Source: Roseivirga sp. (GTDB lineage Bacteria > Bacteroidota > Bacteroidia > Cytophagales > Cyclobacteriaceae). Taken from it: a stretch of 64,000 nucleotides of DNA. Under the pieces are notes generated by a model. That model was given only the letters and a program-made list of their open reading frames with translations, was not told where the DNA came from and made no database searches. This document shows, in pieces, positions 46,014 to 56,770 of this stretch (its first letter is position 1; each line of letters starts with the position of its first letter). Where the stretch lies: positions 404,001 to 468,000 of the forward strand of contig JAGYIY010000001.1 of the NCBI GenBank assembly GCA_018402485.1, read 5' to 3'. A program made the translations under genes and the position numbers.

Positions 46014-46879
46014 ATGAAAGGAATAATATTAGCTGGGGGTCTGGAACAAGACTACATCCTTTGACACTTGCCGTAAGCAAACAACTGATGCCTGTTTATG
46101 ACAAGCCCATGATTTATTATCCCTTATCAATTCTTATGCTTGCAGGGATTAGAGAAATCCTAATCATTAGCACGCCAGACGACTTACCACAGTTCCAAAA
46201 CTTCTTGGAGATGGCTCAAGAATAGGCTGTCAATTCACGTATGCTGAACAACCAAAACCAGAAGGTCTTGCTCAAGCTTTTATTATTGGAGAGAAGTTTA
46301 TTGGAGAAGACAGTGTAGCCTTAATCTTAGGAGATAATATTTTTATGGATCTGGTTTACCAGCGTTGATGAGGTCAAATACAAATCCAGATGGTGGTGTA
46401 GTATATGCCTATAGAGTTCATGATCCGGAAAGGTACGGTGTGGTTGAATTTGACCACAACCTAAAAGCCATCTCTATTGAGGAGAAACCTAGCCAACCAA
46501 AGTCTAATTATGCTGTTCCTGGTTTATACTTCTATGACAATACCGTTGCTGAAATAGCCAAAAACTCAAACCCAGTTCCAGGGGTGAGTTAGAGATTACG
46601 GATATAAACAAAATCTATTTAGAAATGGGAAAACTGACTGTAAGTATTTTTGATAAAGGTACTGCTTGGCTAGATACAGGAACTTTCGAATCTTTGATGC
46701 AAGCAGGGCAATTTGTTCAGATTCTTGAAGAGAGACAAGGGATCAAAATATCCTGTATTGAAGAAATTGCATACTCAATGGGCTTTATTGACAAAATTCA
46801 GCTAATGAATATCGCTCAACCTCTTGAAAAGTCTGGCTACGGCATTTATTTAAAGCATTTAGTAGAAGAACCTCGCTAA
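46014..46879 (+). CDS. rfbA: glucose-1-phosphate thymidylyltransferase (four frameshifts)
   Basis: Makes dTDP-glucose from glucose-1-phosphate and dTTP. The frame breaks near 46035 (GGGGG should be six G to give ILAGGSGTRL), 46200 (CAAAAC one A short), 46345 (ATTTTT one T short, giving DNIFYGSGL) and 46582 (one base short before RGELEITD). Adding four bases gives 870 bases, i.e. 289 residues plus stop, exactly family size. Later motifs [19 protein letters not shown] and TAWLDTGTF are in frame. rfbD is not found next to it. Confidence 0.88.
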
Positions 46880-46944
46880 ACCAAAGTTACCTCAGGAGAA
46901 GAATTCCAATCAATCAGTTTATCAGCATCTATCAAATCAAAAAA

Positions 46945-47724
46945 TCATTTTTGATACAATATCACATAATTTTTAAAAGCAGAGTTTATTCCATAATACG
47001 ATTTAAACTTTCTAAACAAGGATAAATCCTTAATCATTGGTTGTCCTACGTCAAAATCTCTGGGATGAAAGTAAGTCATTACGTAATCATCTTGATTGAA
47101 CCAATGATGTAGTAATGTGATTGGAAACAACCTAAAATATCCTCCACCAGAATAAACAAATTTGAAGGAGCCAATACGCTTCGTGTTAATAGGGAATTCC
47201 TTTATACTTACACCATTATATATCAGTCTATGTGGATATTGATTACTAAAATTAGCAATTCCTCCATGAGATCTTGGAGCAGGAAAAATGGATGAATCAT
47301 GTGTTATTCCATTTGCAATTAATTCATCAAAAGCCCATAAAACTTCAGAATTTAAAGAAAAGCCCGGGGCTCTAAAAGAAGTCACCTTTTTCCCTACAAT
47401 ATCCTCCAAAATCTCTATCGAAGCATTCAAGTCTTTTCTAAAATCTAATCTCTTCTGCTCATAAATCAACTGATGCATATAAGTATGACTCCCAATTTCA
47501 AAACCACGTTTGTCGATTTCTTTAATCACTTCTGGATATTGCTCTGCGATCCAACCTAAGCAGAAAAAAGTAGCCTTCTGGTTTTTAGAATCCAACATAT
47601 CCAAAATCCTATTCATGTTAGCATGTATTCTGGATTCGTATGAAGACCATTCTTTCACTGTTTTAGTGGAAGCATTATCTAGAATGTGGAACCATTCTTC
47701 AATGTCGAAAGTTAGAATTTTCAT
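46945..47724 (-). CDS. polysaccharide deacetylase family protein
   Basis: NodB-homology deacetylase of 259 residues, intact. It has the metal/catalytic motifs LTFDIEEWFH at the start (Asp of motif 1), SHTYMHQ (HxxxH) and RAPGFS, with the C-terminal TYFHPRDFD. It would remove N-acetyl (or formyl) groups from a sugar of the second cluster. No signal peptide is visible, so a cytosolic or lipid-linked substrate is possible. It is the last gene of the long minus-strand run and overlaps the formyltransferase by 26 bases. Confidence 0.88.
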   Translation of the reverse strand: MKILTFDIEEWFHILDNASTKTVKEWSSYESRIHANMNRILDMLDSKNQKATFFCLGWIAEQYPEVIKEIDKRGFEIGSHTYMHQLIYEQKRLDFRKDLNASIEILEDIVGKKVTSFRAPGFSLNSEVLWAFDELIANGITHDSSIFPAPRSHGGIANFSNQYPHRLIYNGVSIKEFPINTKRIGSFKFVYSGGGYFRLFPITLLHHWFNQDDYVMTYFHPRDFDVGQPMIKDLSLFRKFKSYYGINSAFKNYVILYQK

Positions 47725-48486
47725 TAATAAAACTTTTTCCTAGTCTTTTGAATTCTTTAACATCTTTTTTTGTCGGAAAAGAATAATAAGACTTGTCCTC
47801 TTCACAATTCTCAATTAAATCAGCTTGGTTATCTCTAATTTTCTCAATTGCTTCAATGATGCATTTCATTCCAATTTGCTTAGTTTGAATAATCAATTCT
47901 CTTTGAGATTGCCCATTCAAAGCCACCCTTCTTTGAACAACTATTGGACCACTATCAATGCCTTCATCCACAAAGAATACTGACACACCTGTCTCTTTTT
48001 CGTTATTCTTAAGTACCCAGAAGGTTGGCATTAACCCCCTGTATTTAGGTAAAAGAGCTGTATGCAAATTAATTGTTCCTTTTGATGGAATTGAAAGAAG
48101 CTCCTTTTTAAAAATTTGATTACCTGCTATTGAAATCAAGAGTTCTGGTTTAAGATTTTTAATATATTCTAAAGATATTTTTGAATTAATACCATTCTCA
48201 AGCTGAAAATGTGGAATTCTATGCTTTTCCAAAACCCACTGTACTTTGGTTTTACTATTAAATCTATTCAGGATAAACAGTATGCCATAGCGAATAACAA
48301 AACTTGATCCAAAATCTTATAGGTTCTTTTCAACTTATCGATGAAAGACTCACGTTTCCCGAATGGAGATACGTCAAAAACAATACAACCTATTAGCTCA
48401 ACATCTTTTGGGTAATTGCTAATCAGAAAATCTAAGTTCTTGGCTAAATAGAATGGATCATTTTGTGTGATGATTAATGTCTTCAT
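47699..48486 (-). CDS. sugar N-formyltransferase-like protein (one frameshift)
   Basis: Formyltransferase fold (methionyl-tRNA formyltransferase/ArnA-N superfamily). The N-terminal piece (48268-48486) begins KTLIITQNDPFYLAKNL. The main piece has LLISIAGNQIFKKELL, then the hallmark NLHTALLPKYRG and VFFVDEGIDSGPIV with the catalytic Asn, His and Asp. One T missing in a T-run near 48258 explains the break; correction gives 262 residues. Given the context it probably formylates an amino sugar (for example a dTDP-amino-deoxy sugar) rather than Met-tRNA. Neighbouring genes overlap at both ends. Confidence 0.83.
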
Positions 48487-49592
48487 CTATCTAAATATTT
48501 ACTAAAAACCTCAATATGTCTTTCGATTATAGAGTCCCAATTATAATAATTTGTGATTCTCTTTGAATTGTTAGTGTTGAAAGCATCATAGTCACTCAGC
48601 CTAATTTTATCAACTCCTTCGATTAACCCTTTTAATTCGTTAGAACTTGAGTAATAATAAGCGTTTTCTTGAAGAACATCTTTGTTATACGCGTTGTTAT
48701 GAGCAAAAATGAGTACTTGCGAAGCCATTGCCTCCAACAGAGATGGATTTGTTCCTCCAACACTGTGACCATGTAGATAGGCTTGGGAATAATACCTTAA
48801 ATCATCTAATTTGACCTTGTCATATATTCCCCCTGGAATATAATGCGACTATCTCCTTCTGCCAATTCCCTCATTTTCTGGCCATATGGAGATTCATAGT
48901 TTCCTACAATTACAAGCAGTTCTTTGCTACATGATTCCATGTAAGCCTTAATCGCCATCTCGATGTTATTTTCTGGTACTAGTCTAGCTATCAACATGAA
49001 ATAGCTTCTGGATCTAATCCATATTGTTCGAGTGTATTAACATCGAAATCTGATACTAAATCTGCCCCATACTCCAAGACCTCACTATATTGACCATATT
49101 CCTTATGATAATAATCAGCGATACCTTGATTATCTGATATGAGATGATGGGAATGCTTAACAGCCATTGCCTCAAATTTCTTGGTCAACTTTTTGACCGT
49201 ATGGCTCCATTTGGCACGCTTCCATTCCATGCCATCCATATTAGTGACTATAATTGGTGATTTCCTCTTCCTTATTCTAAAAATAGGATAAGTGTAGGAG
49301 ACGCTTTGATAGCCCGCCTCGTAAATAATATCAAATCCTTGATTAAGTGCATGTTTTAAACAAGAAAAATCATAAATGAAATTTGCCGCAGCTCCAATTT
49401 GAGCCTCAGGAGAGTATTTTTGATAATGCTTACTCCTTTATATTCAGATTCTTGAAACGGATGGAAATGAGTATTGTATACTGTCACACTATGTCCTCTT
49501 TCTACAAGGCCAACAGATAAGTACTCGGCAAACTGCTCAAAACCACCATAATTATTAGGAATACCTCTGGTCCCTAGAATTGCAATTTTCAT
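48483..49592 (-). CDS. glycosyltransferase family 4 with DUF1972 (several frameshifts)
   Basis: Starts MKIAILGTRGIPNNYGGFEQ, the DUF1972/rhamnosyltransferase-like N-terminus also seen at 13209-14312. Pieces in three frames follow: DGMEWKRAKWSHTVKKL (49239 on), LIARLVPENNIEMAIKAY (near 48990) and a final part with ASQVLIFAHNNAYNKDVLQE. The total span equals ~370 residues, normal for the family, so the gene is complete apart from at least three indels. Its stop overlaps the formyltransferase start by 4 bases. Confidence 0.83.
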
Positions 49593-49601
49593 TTCAAAAA
49601 T

Positions 49602-50450
49602 TTAGTGTTCTTTGAAATAAGACATAAACCGTTTAATTAGTTTACTCGGTTTATTGATTATTGAAATCAACAAGTAGCAATATTTTTATAGGTCGCTTCA
49701 AACATATACCTTCTATAATATTTCAAATGCAAAAATTCTCTCATGATTTGACTGTCTTTTTAGAGGTACCAAAGTATTGATTAGCGAGTTCAAAACGATA
49801 TTTAACAGCTTCAAATTTTAAGTCGTTCGAAACACTTGAAATATGAATATTGACCATTGTTAAGGCATCGATCAGGTTGGCCAACTTTCTATTTTTTGAA
49901 AGTAAAAAGCAAAAGAATTCATAATCCTCGGCAGGAACTAACTCTTGCTTATATCTAAACCCTTGCAAAATTTTGGATTTTCCCATTATTGAACCATGAA
50001 TGATGGTCATAATTCCACTTTTTAGACTTGCCGCTATTGCTTTATGATCATGATCGACATTTGAATCCATTAGTCTGACACCATTTCTTACATATTCAAT
50101 GTTTGAACCAACTAGATCAATTGAAGGGTTCAATTTTAGAAACTCCATCTGCTTTCTGAATCTTTCAACGTGCACGTAATCATCAGGATCCAATCTTGCA
50201 AAATAAGGTGATTTTATTTCATCCATTGCTTTATTCAATGAATTTGCAAAACCAATATTAGTCGTATTTAGAATGAGGTTTATGTCTAAACTTGAGGAAT
50301 ATTTTTGATCACTTCCACACTTTTATCTGTAGAAGTGTCATCTACAATAATGACTGTCTTTGGTTGTAGATCGGAATTTATTATAGATTTAAAATAAGAA
50401 TCTAAGTAACTCTCATTATTAAAATTTGCCGAGATTATGTCAAATTCCAT
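49602..50450 (-). CDS. glycosyltransferase family 2 (frameshifted)
   Basis: The N-terminal part starts MEFDIISANFNNESYL and reads IIVDDTSTDKSVEVI. One A missing near 50305 hides the link to NIGFANSLNKAMDEI and ARLDPDDYVHVERF (metal site). The longest open piece (49741-50238) stops early at 49741, but one more A there continues the frame, and a further shift near 49680 gives a plausible C-terminus ending KRFMSYFKEH with a stop at 49602, 9 bases before the GT4 start. The span corresponds to ~283 residues. Its start overlaps the upstream GT2 by 16 bases. Confidence 0.75.
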
Positions 50451-51199
50451 ACAGCTATTCTTAGTCTTAAGAGTCCAGTAATTACCTTTTTATAAATGGT
50501 TAAGGTGACACTTTTCATGTCCAGATTATTAAGAACCAGAGTTCTCCGGTATTCATTGGTACTTCTACTTGAATGACTTAATGAATTTTGAATAAAGTGA
50601 TATTTCACCAACCTTTCCTTCATTACTGCGCCTTTAAATTTTGCATTGAGAAGCCGCAATATCAAGTCATAATCCTCTACACCCCTAAAATCAGGTGACT
50701 CATCAAATAAATTTACTTTTTCAAAGCATTTCTTTAGCAAACACAAAGAAGAAAGTGGAACTCTGTTCCTCCTTATTTGTACATGTAAAGCTAAAAGTCC
50801 TGAGAATGATTTAAAATCTGGAGCTCCAATATTCGAACAATTTGTCCCTACAAAATCGAGTTTGTTAGACAAAAGATATTCAACTTGTTTACTCAGCTTA
50901 TCCTCATGCCATTCATCATCAGCATCACAAAAACATATAAAATCTCCCAAAGCATTTTTAATACCTAGGTTTCTTCCTCTAGCTGGTCCGCCGAAATTGA
51001 ACTGATTATTAATCCACTTCCATTTGGAGAAACCGTGCAACACATTTTCAACTACACTCTTTGTTAAGTCATTACTGCAATCATCAGAGATAATAATTTC
51101 AATGTTCTTATAAGTCTGATTTAGAATTGACCTTAAACAACGTTCAACCTCTTTTTCTGAGTTGTAGGTTGTTACTACTACTGAAACTAATTGCTCCAT
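50435..51199 (-). CDS. glycosyltransferase family 2
   Basis: Intact GT-A transferase of 254 residues: VSVVVTTYNSEKEVERCLRS, IIISDDCSNDLTKSVV and the metal site FICFCDADDEWHEDKL. FNFGGPARGRNLGIK is typical. It overlaps the polymerase gene upstream by 13 bases and the next GT2 downstream by 16, fitting a tightly packed glycan operon. Donor and acceptor unknown. Confidence 0.9.
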   Translation of the reverse strand: MEQLVSVVVTTYNSEKEVERCLRSILNQTYKNIEIIISDDCSNDLTKSVVENVLHGFSKWKWINNQFNFGGPARGRNLGIKNALGDFICFCDADDEWHEDKLSKQVEYLLSNKLDFVGTNCSNIGAPDFKSFSGLLALHVQIRRNRVPLSSLCLLKKCFEKVNLFDESPDFRGVEDYDLILRLLNAKFKGAVMKERLVKYHFIQNSLSHSSRSTNEYRRTLVLNNLDMKSVTLTIYKKVITGLLRLRIAVWNLT

Positions 51200-52411
51200 T
51201 TATTTTCTTCTAGTCTAAAGAGACTCTTGTATAGAAAATAAAACACTAAGGCAGCTCCAACAACATTCACACCTATTTTAAATACAGAATAATGGACTAG
51301 AGAGAGAGCAAAGATTAATACTATTGACTTTACTGTTTCTTTTTGCTTCGAAACCATAAGCGTTCCGATAGGTAATAAGTAGAATAATATTAATCCAATC
51401 ACTCCTATGTAATAAATCAGTTGAACATAGTAGACTTCAGAATAAATGAACTTGGCTAAGTTCGGTTGACCACCAAACAGAAAGACTGAAGGATACTCTG
51501 CATATAATAAGATTGGCACATTTAAAATATGCTCTATTAAAATTTCAATATCATGTGTCCAAATTCTGGACCATAGTTTCGAAATATTATTCCCAATGAA
51601 AGTGTCAATGGTGAGAATTACAATAAATAAAAACAACAGATTCAAATAACTTTTTAAACTTTGTAGTGAATTTAAGAACCAAAAGAGAACAAGAACCAAG
51701 AGAGTCAAGTAGCCCTGCTTAACACCAGAAACAAGAATTGCCGATATAATTAGAATATTAAAAGCAATTTTTCGGCTTTGACTTTACTAAATCATAACCC
51801 TTTAGAAGAGTTAAAGAAATTAATGGCAAGAAATATTGACTATGTACATCAAAAAAATAGCCAGACGGTCGTACAAAAAACGAATCAGTATAATCTATAT
51901 AGGTTGTCAAACCTAAATGTATCATATAGTCAGAGATAATATTGTATTGATTAGTCAACAAAAGTATAAATACAAAAATATTTCCAACAGCCACAAATAA
52001 TCCAGCATAAAAATACCTTTTGCAATATCGTCCTCCGAGATTTCTTGAGAAACTGCTACAAGCACTATGCCCAAAATCTGAGGACCAAGATTGGAAAGAA
52101 TCATGCCTACTACATCCGATGATGAGTTTTTTGAAATACAATGTTTGAAGAAAAATGAATATCAATAAAGAAACAACAATGACTGGTAAAAGTACTATTG
52201 ATATAGAATAAAGCCGGCTATTTGATATTATTGTATATAAAGCTATAACAAAGCAGAGCAATAGCATATATACATTCAGTTGGTGATATTTAATCTCAAT
52301 ACCTAAGTTGTAAAGACAAATTCCTAACAAAGGTATTAATGTAAAGAGGACAAATAAACTAGTGTATATCCTTACATAAAATTGATTATTTGTGATTATT
52401 TGTGAGCTCAA
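51187..52411 (-). CDS. O-antigen polymerase-like membrane protein (Wzy candidate, three frameshifts)
   Basis: Polytopic membrane protein, the only polymerase-like gene of the second cluster. The open frame contains a ~35-residue stretch that looks out of frame (52020-52130). Removing one A and later adding one T there gives NSSSDVVGMILSNLGPQI and a smooth reading. A third one-base change in an A-run near 51770 joins the two halves. The corrected gene has 1224 bases, i.e. 407 residues, usual for Wzy. The start appears to be TTG at 52411. Sequence similarity among Wzy proteins is low, so the role rests on topology and context. Confidence 0.65.
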
Positions 52412-52419
52412 TTTAAAAA

Positions 52420-53381
52420 CTATAATTTCCTTTGAGTTCTTCTAACCTTATATTCATGTAGTTGCCTAGATGCTCCAGCCATCAAAAACTTAAACCAACG
52501 AGGCTCTATTCTATTGATTCTTTTAATAACTTCTGGCAAGCTTTTTAACCATAGCATCTTATTTTCATTACCATAAGCGAACCAGACAGCACCAGCGCCA
52601 ATTTTAAAGTCATTTTGCCTACTTCCAGATATCCCGAAATCTGAAATATGTTTATAGAACATTTTAAATACTTCTTCAACCTGAGTCGCAATCTTGATAC
52701 TGTTTCTAATTGTTGCGCCGTGTTGTCTAAAGTTATTTAATGGCTTCTTTATGAAGTAAAAGTTCGTCTTTTCTGTAAGTTTTAACCAAAAATCCCAATC
52801 GGCAACCACTAAAAATCGTCTGATAAACCACCGACGGCTTCATATAAGTCTTTCCTTATCAGTGCAGCGCTTAGGTTAGGAATAACACATGAATATGAAA
52901 AGAACCTGCTCATTAGTGACCCTTCAATCACTTGAGAAGTCTTTACCTTAGACTTAAATAGAGATTCGCGAATCTGATAATCATCATTTATCTTTTCTCC
53001 ATTACTATCAATCAATTTACTCATAGAATATACGACCCCGCAATCTGGGTTTAGTTCAGCACCTTTAACTAACTCCTCCAATTGAGTAGGTTCACTATAA
53101 TCATCACATTGAGCAAATAAAATGTACTCTCCTTTTGCGAAAGAAGCTCCAAAATTACTCGATTTCACATAACTGCCAGAATTAACTTTTGATAGAATCA
53201 ACTTAATTCTTATATCAGACTCATACTCTTTGAGGATACTTTGACTACCGTCTATTGAGCAATCATCAACTATGATCAATTCAAAGTTGGTATAGGTTTG
53301 ATTGAGTAAACTCTCTAGAGCCTGCCTCAAATATTCTTTGTGATTATAACTTGTAAAAACTATGCTTACCAGTGGGGACAT
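52420..53381 (-). CDS. glycosyltransferase family 2 (one frameshift)
   Basis: GT-A transferase starting MSPLVSIVFTSYNHKEYLRQ with VDDCSIDGS and LFAQCDDYSEPTQL. Thirty codons of open frame before this ATG belong to the end of the upstream epimerase. One T missing near 52808 separates the part ending GGLSDDF from VADWDFWLKLTEKTNFYF; correction gives 320 residues. It is expected to act in repeat-unit assembly of the second cluster. Confidence 0.87.
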
Positions 53382-53385
53382 AATG

Positions 53386-54521
53386 CTAATTTTTAAAAGA
53401 CCTCGTTCCTCTAATTCAGAAATTGACTTCACAAAATCATCATTAGATTTAGGTATATCATTCTGGGTCAAAACCCAGTCTAAAAATTTAGATAGACCAT
53501 CTTTGAATGTCCACTGGGGGCAAAGTCAAGAACTTCCTTGATTAAAGACATATCAGCGAAATTATGCCTTATATCCCCTTCTCTAAAAGCCCCTGAAATT
53601 TCAATTTCTGATTTACTATTTAAATATGCGACAATGTATTTTGCTACTTCTAGAATAGTCGTAGAAATACCACATCCCACATTTAAAATATGTTGCCCTT
53701 CTATTCGCTTTTCTACGCAGCTAACTGTAGCATTAACGACATCTTGTATATACACAAAATCTCTACTTTCGAGTCCATCTTCGAATATTAGAATCTTTTC
53801 ATCCTTCAAGGCAAGTCTAGAAAACACTGAAAGCACTCCAGTATATGGATTTTTAAGAGATTGTCCTGGACCGTAAACATTTTGATAGCGCAAAGCAAAC
53901 CCGTTGATTCCTTTAAGACGAGCAGTAAGAATTATCATTTCTTCCTGCACTTGTTTGGTAATTCCATAATAGGATGATGGATGAATTTTAGAATTTTCAT
54001 CAGTAGCTACAAGAGTCAAATCTGGTTTTCCCAGAAATTGGACAACGAACATCAAATGTATCCTCCACATCTTTATAAGTTCGAGCGTTTGGATAGACCT
54101 CACCGTGAACTTCAGAAACATATTTTCCTTCTCCATATATGGATCTGGAAGAAGCCACAATAACATTTTCAATGCCATTCTCCTCATTCATTATAAAGTC
54201 ACACAGCAATGCAGTAGCCTGAATATTGACATTGCTATATCTCGCAATACTATACATAGACTGACCCGTACCCGTTTCGGCAGCGTAATGAATTACGATA
54301 TGTTGATTTTCGAGGGCCTTGTAGAATATGTCTTTGTCTTCCACACTTCCTCTTATCAATCTTACTTTTCCTTCCAAGTCATCAGGAAGTTCTTGCTTAT
54401 CACCATGGATTTGTTCTAAAAAACAATCTAAAATTGTGACTTTATACCCTAATTCTAATAGTCTACGAGTCACGTTTGTGCCTATAAAACCAGCACCTCC
54501 TGTGATTAATACATTCTTCAT
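53386..54521 (-). CDS. NAD-dependent epimerase, dTDP-rhamnose 4-epimerase-like (three frameshifts)
   Basis: Extended SDR with GGAGFIGTNV, HYAAETGTGQS, ASSRSIYGEGKY and the catalytic SYYGITK. The insertion around DVRCPISGK between the Tyr-Gly-Glu-Gly motif and the catalytic Tyr is characteristic of the group that includes dTDP-L-rhamnose 4-epimerase. One-base changes near 54025 (extra A), 53513 (one C short) and 53391 (one A short) restore the frame and 378 residues. It would fit with rfbBCA in supplying a dTDP-6-deoxysugar. The exact substrate is a guess. Confidence 0.78.
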
Positions 54522-54550
54522 TTAACTAACTTTCTTATACCTTTTGCTTT

Positions 54551-55123
54551 TCAATTAACCTTAACCCAGGCTTTTTGACTGTGATCATATGTCTTGATAA
54601 CTTTCGCTGGAGATCCTACGGCAATGGCATAATCTGGAATGTCTTGCGTTACAACTGCATTTGCGCCTATAACTGAATTTTTACCCACGCTTGCTCCAAT
54701 AATACAAACGTTCTCTCCTATCCATGAGCCAGTACCTATTCTTACATCACCTTTAAACTTCACTGGTTGATCAATGACAGGTTTTGTAATATCTTCAAAT
54801 TCATGTACGTTATCTGAAATATAAACCTTATTGGCCATCAATACCTGATCTTCAATGATGACACTCCTAATTGAAGCAATATGGCAAACATCTCCTATGG
54901 CACATCCATCTCCAATTTTTAAAATTGGTTCAACTTCTCCAGTTTTTAAAGCCAAAAGCCATCCATACCTCTGAATAGTGGACCCTTTACCTAAAGAAAT
55001 ATACTTTTTACCTTCGATTCGAGCCGAAGGATAAATCAGTGTTTTAAATGTCAGTTTACGATATGACCACTTCAGTAGAATGAAGTAAACTAACCTATAT
55101 AGCTTTTTAACAATTTGTGTCAT
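54551..55123 (-). CDS. hexapeptide-repeat acetyltransferase
   Basis: Left-handed beta-helix acyltransferase of 190 residues, intact. Hexapeptide repeats run from about residue 30 (GKGSTIQRYG, ILKIGDGCAIGDVCHI) to the C-terminal IGTGSWIGENVCIIGA, VGKNSVIGANAVV and the closing YAIAVGSPAKVI. It would O- or N-acetylate a sugar using acetyl-CoA. ATG 55123 is used; an ATG at 55135 adds four residues. Both overlap the end of the upstream acetyltransferase, implying an operon. Confidence 0.87.
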   Translation of the reverse strand: MTQIVKKLYRLVYFILLKWSYRKLTFKTLIYPSARIEGKKYISLGKGSTIQRYGWLLALKTGEVEPILKIGDGCAIGDVCHIASIRSVIIEDQVLMANKVYISDNVHEFEDITKPVIDQPVKFKGDVRIGTGSWIGENVCIIGASVGKNSVIGANAVVTQDIPDYAIAVGSPAKVIKTYDHSQKAWVKVN

Positions 55124-55774
55124 TGTTTGAAACATTCAGAAGTGAATCGACATTTTGCTCTAATTCTTCATCTGACTTCAACCACCATTCATCTCTTAAA
55201 ATTTTTGAAGCAGTTTCTTTATTGAATCGATATTTGATACACTTGGCTGGCACCCCACCCATAATGGCGAAAGGCTCTACATCTTTAGTCACCACTGCCC
55301 CTGAAGCAATCACTGCCCCTGTTCCAACATTTACGCCATCCATTATTACTGCGTTCTGACCTATCCATACGTCATGACCGATTATAGTCTCTTTAAAAGG
55401 TGTGAATTTGTCCTCGTTGACAAAGGTTCTCACCAATGGCGTGTTTTTAAATAAAATGATGGGTGAGTAGAAATGGAGTCCATTTTATGAATTCCTGGAC
55501 CAATAGTAACATTTGAGGCTATTGAGCAAAACTTACCAATTGTCGCATAGTAAATCGAACTGCTTCTTTGCACATAAGTGTGCCTGTCGATACTGGAACA
55601 AATGACAGTTACCCTTTCGAAAAGTACATTTGAACCAGCTAAGCTAGAATCAATAATTAAGGCTGAAGACTTTATTTCTGAATTTGGAAATTGCCGATAA
55701 TAGTTTGCTCTACGAGAAGTCTTACTTAGGTATATCTTTAAATCAGCAATTAATATCCTTATGAATCTTAGCAT
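55107..55774 (-). CDS. hexapeptide-repeat (CatB-type) acetyltransferase (one frameshift)
   Basis: Second beta-helix acyltransferase. The N-terminal piece has YYATIGKFCSIASNVTIGPG with HPSFYLK. The C-terminal piece has IIGHDVWIGQNAVIMDGVNV, GAVIASGAVVTKDVEPF and GGVPAKCIKYRF, typical of the xenobiotic/CatB-related group. One A missing in an A-run near 55441 explains the split; correction gives 222 residues. Probably adds an acetyl group to a sugar of the second polymer. Confidence 0.87.
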
Positions 55775-55796
55775 CTAAATTTTAACTATTGCAGTT

Positions 55797-56770
55797 TCAT
55801 TTGTAAAATCCGAGTAGACAAATCTTTACTAAATATGTACCCCCTTTACCATTTAAATGCTGATAATCATAGAAAGTAGAATCAGCTAAGCTTTTTAACG
55901 AATTATTGTAATAATCTAAAAACTCAATGTTCTGAAAATCACTAATTAAGTGGGATACTTTTTGAGAAAACTCTCCTTCTATGGAGTCTACGAAAGATCC
56001 TTCAATTTTTTCTTCCAATAAGGAGCCACAGGTGGTTGAATAAGGATAAATAAGTGATTACTGCCAGCCAGTTTCTTGATTGTATTTTCAAACAAGGACC
56101 ACCTTATACCATCTAGATCAGCATTTTTATAAAATGGATGGTCTCTTAATTGATTGTAAATTGTTGAATCACTTTCTTCAGTTGAAATTAAACCATCGAC
56201 TTGCAAATACCCTTTCATATCAATTATATCTGATGAATAACTCGGTGTAAATGATGACCTTCTTAACACATTTAGCATTGTATACTTTAGGATTCTTAGT
56301 TCCATTCTCATCATTTCTCCAATGTTTTGAGAGTAAAGATCAGATTTCTCTAATAAGCTTAATTGTTGATAGGATTTTAAAGACATGTATCCTGGATCAA
56401 TCGCCCCATCATTTATCTGCCAACTACTGGTACTTATTATAAAAATGTGTTTTTCCTTAGTCTTATAGTACTTCTCAATTGCAGCATTTAGGCTTACTAA
56501 GTCACCAGCAGAAACTCCAATATTTATCGCTGGAAGATTTAAACTATCCGATAAAACATCTGGAATAATTTGTCTCTCTGCTCTAGAATCTCCAGCTACG
56601 ATAATTTTGGTACCACGATAATCATTTTCTAATAATTGAGTTTTCGATTCGATCGATTTCTCTAAAATCTCCTTATCCAAAATTTGATTAGAGGCCTTTT
56701 GAATGCCATACCATAGCATGACAGGCAAAATTGCAAATAATAAAATACGCTTTACAAAAACAGTCACCAT
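55797..56770 (-). CDS. SGNH-hydrolase-like partner of the MBOAT acetyltransferase (one frameshift)
   Basis: Membrane-anchored protein with one N-terminal hydrophobic segment (RILLFAILPVMLWYG) and an SGNH-like domain: GDSRA block (IIVAGDSRAERQI), INIGVSAGD, FIISTSSWQ and, near the C-terminus, a DxxH motif in YDYQHLNGKG. Such proteins work with MBOAT transporters (as AlgJ/AlgX with AlgI) to O-acetylate polysaccharide in the periplasm. One indel near 56000-56015 splits it; correction gives 324 residues. Its ATG overlaps the MBOAT stop (ATGA). Confidence 0.78.
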
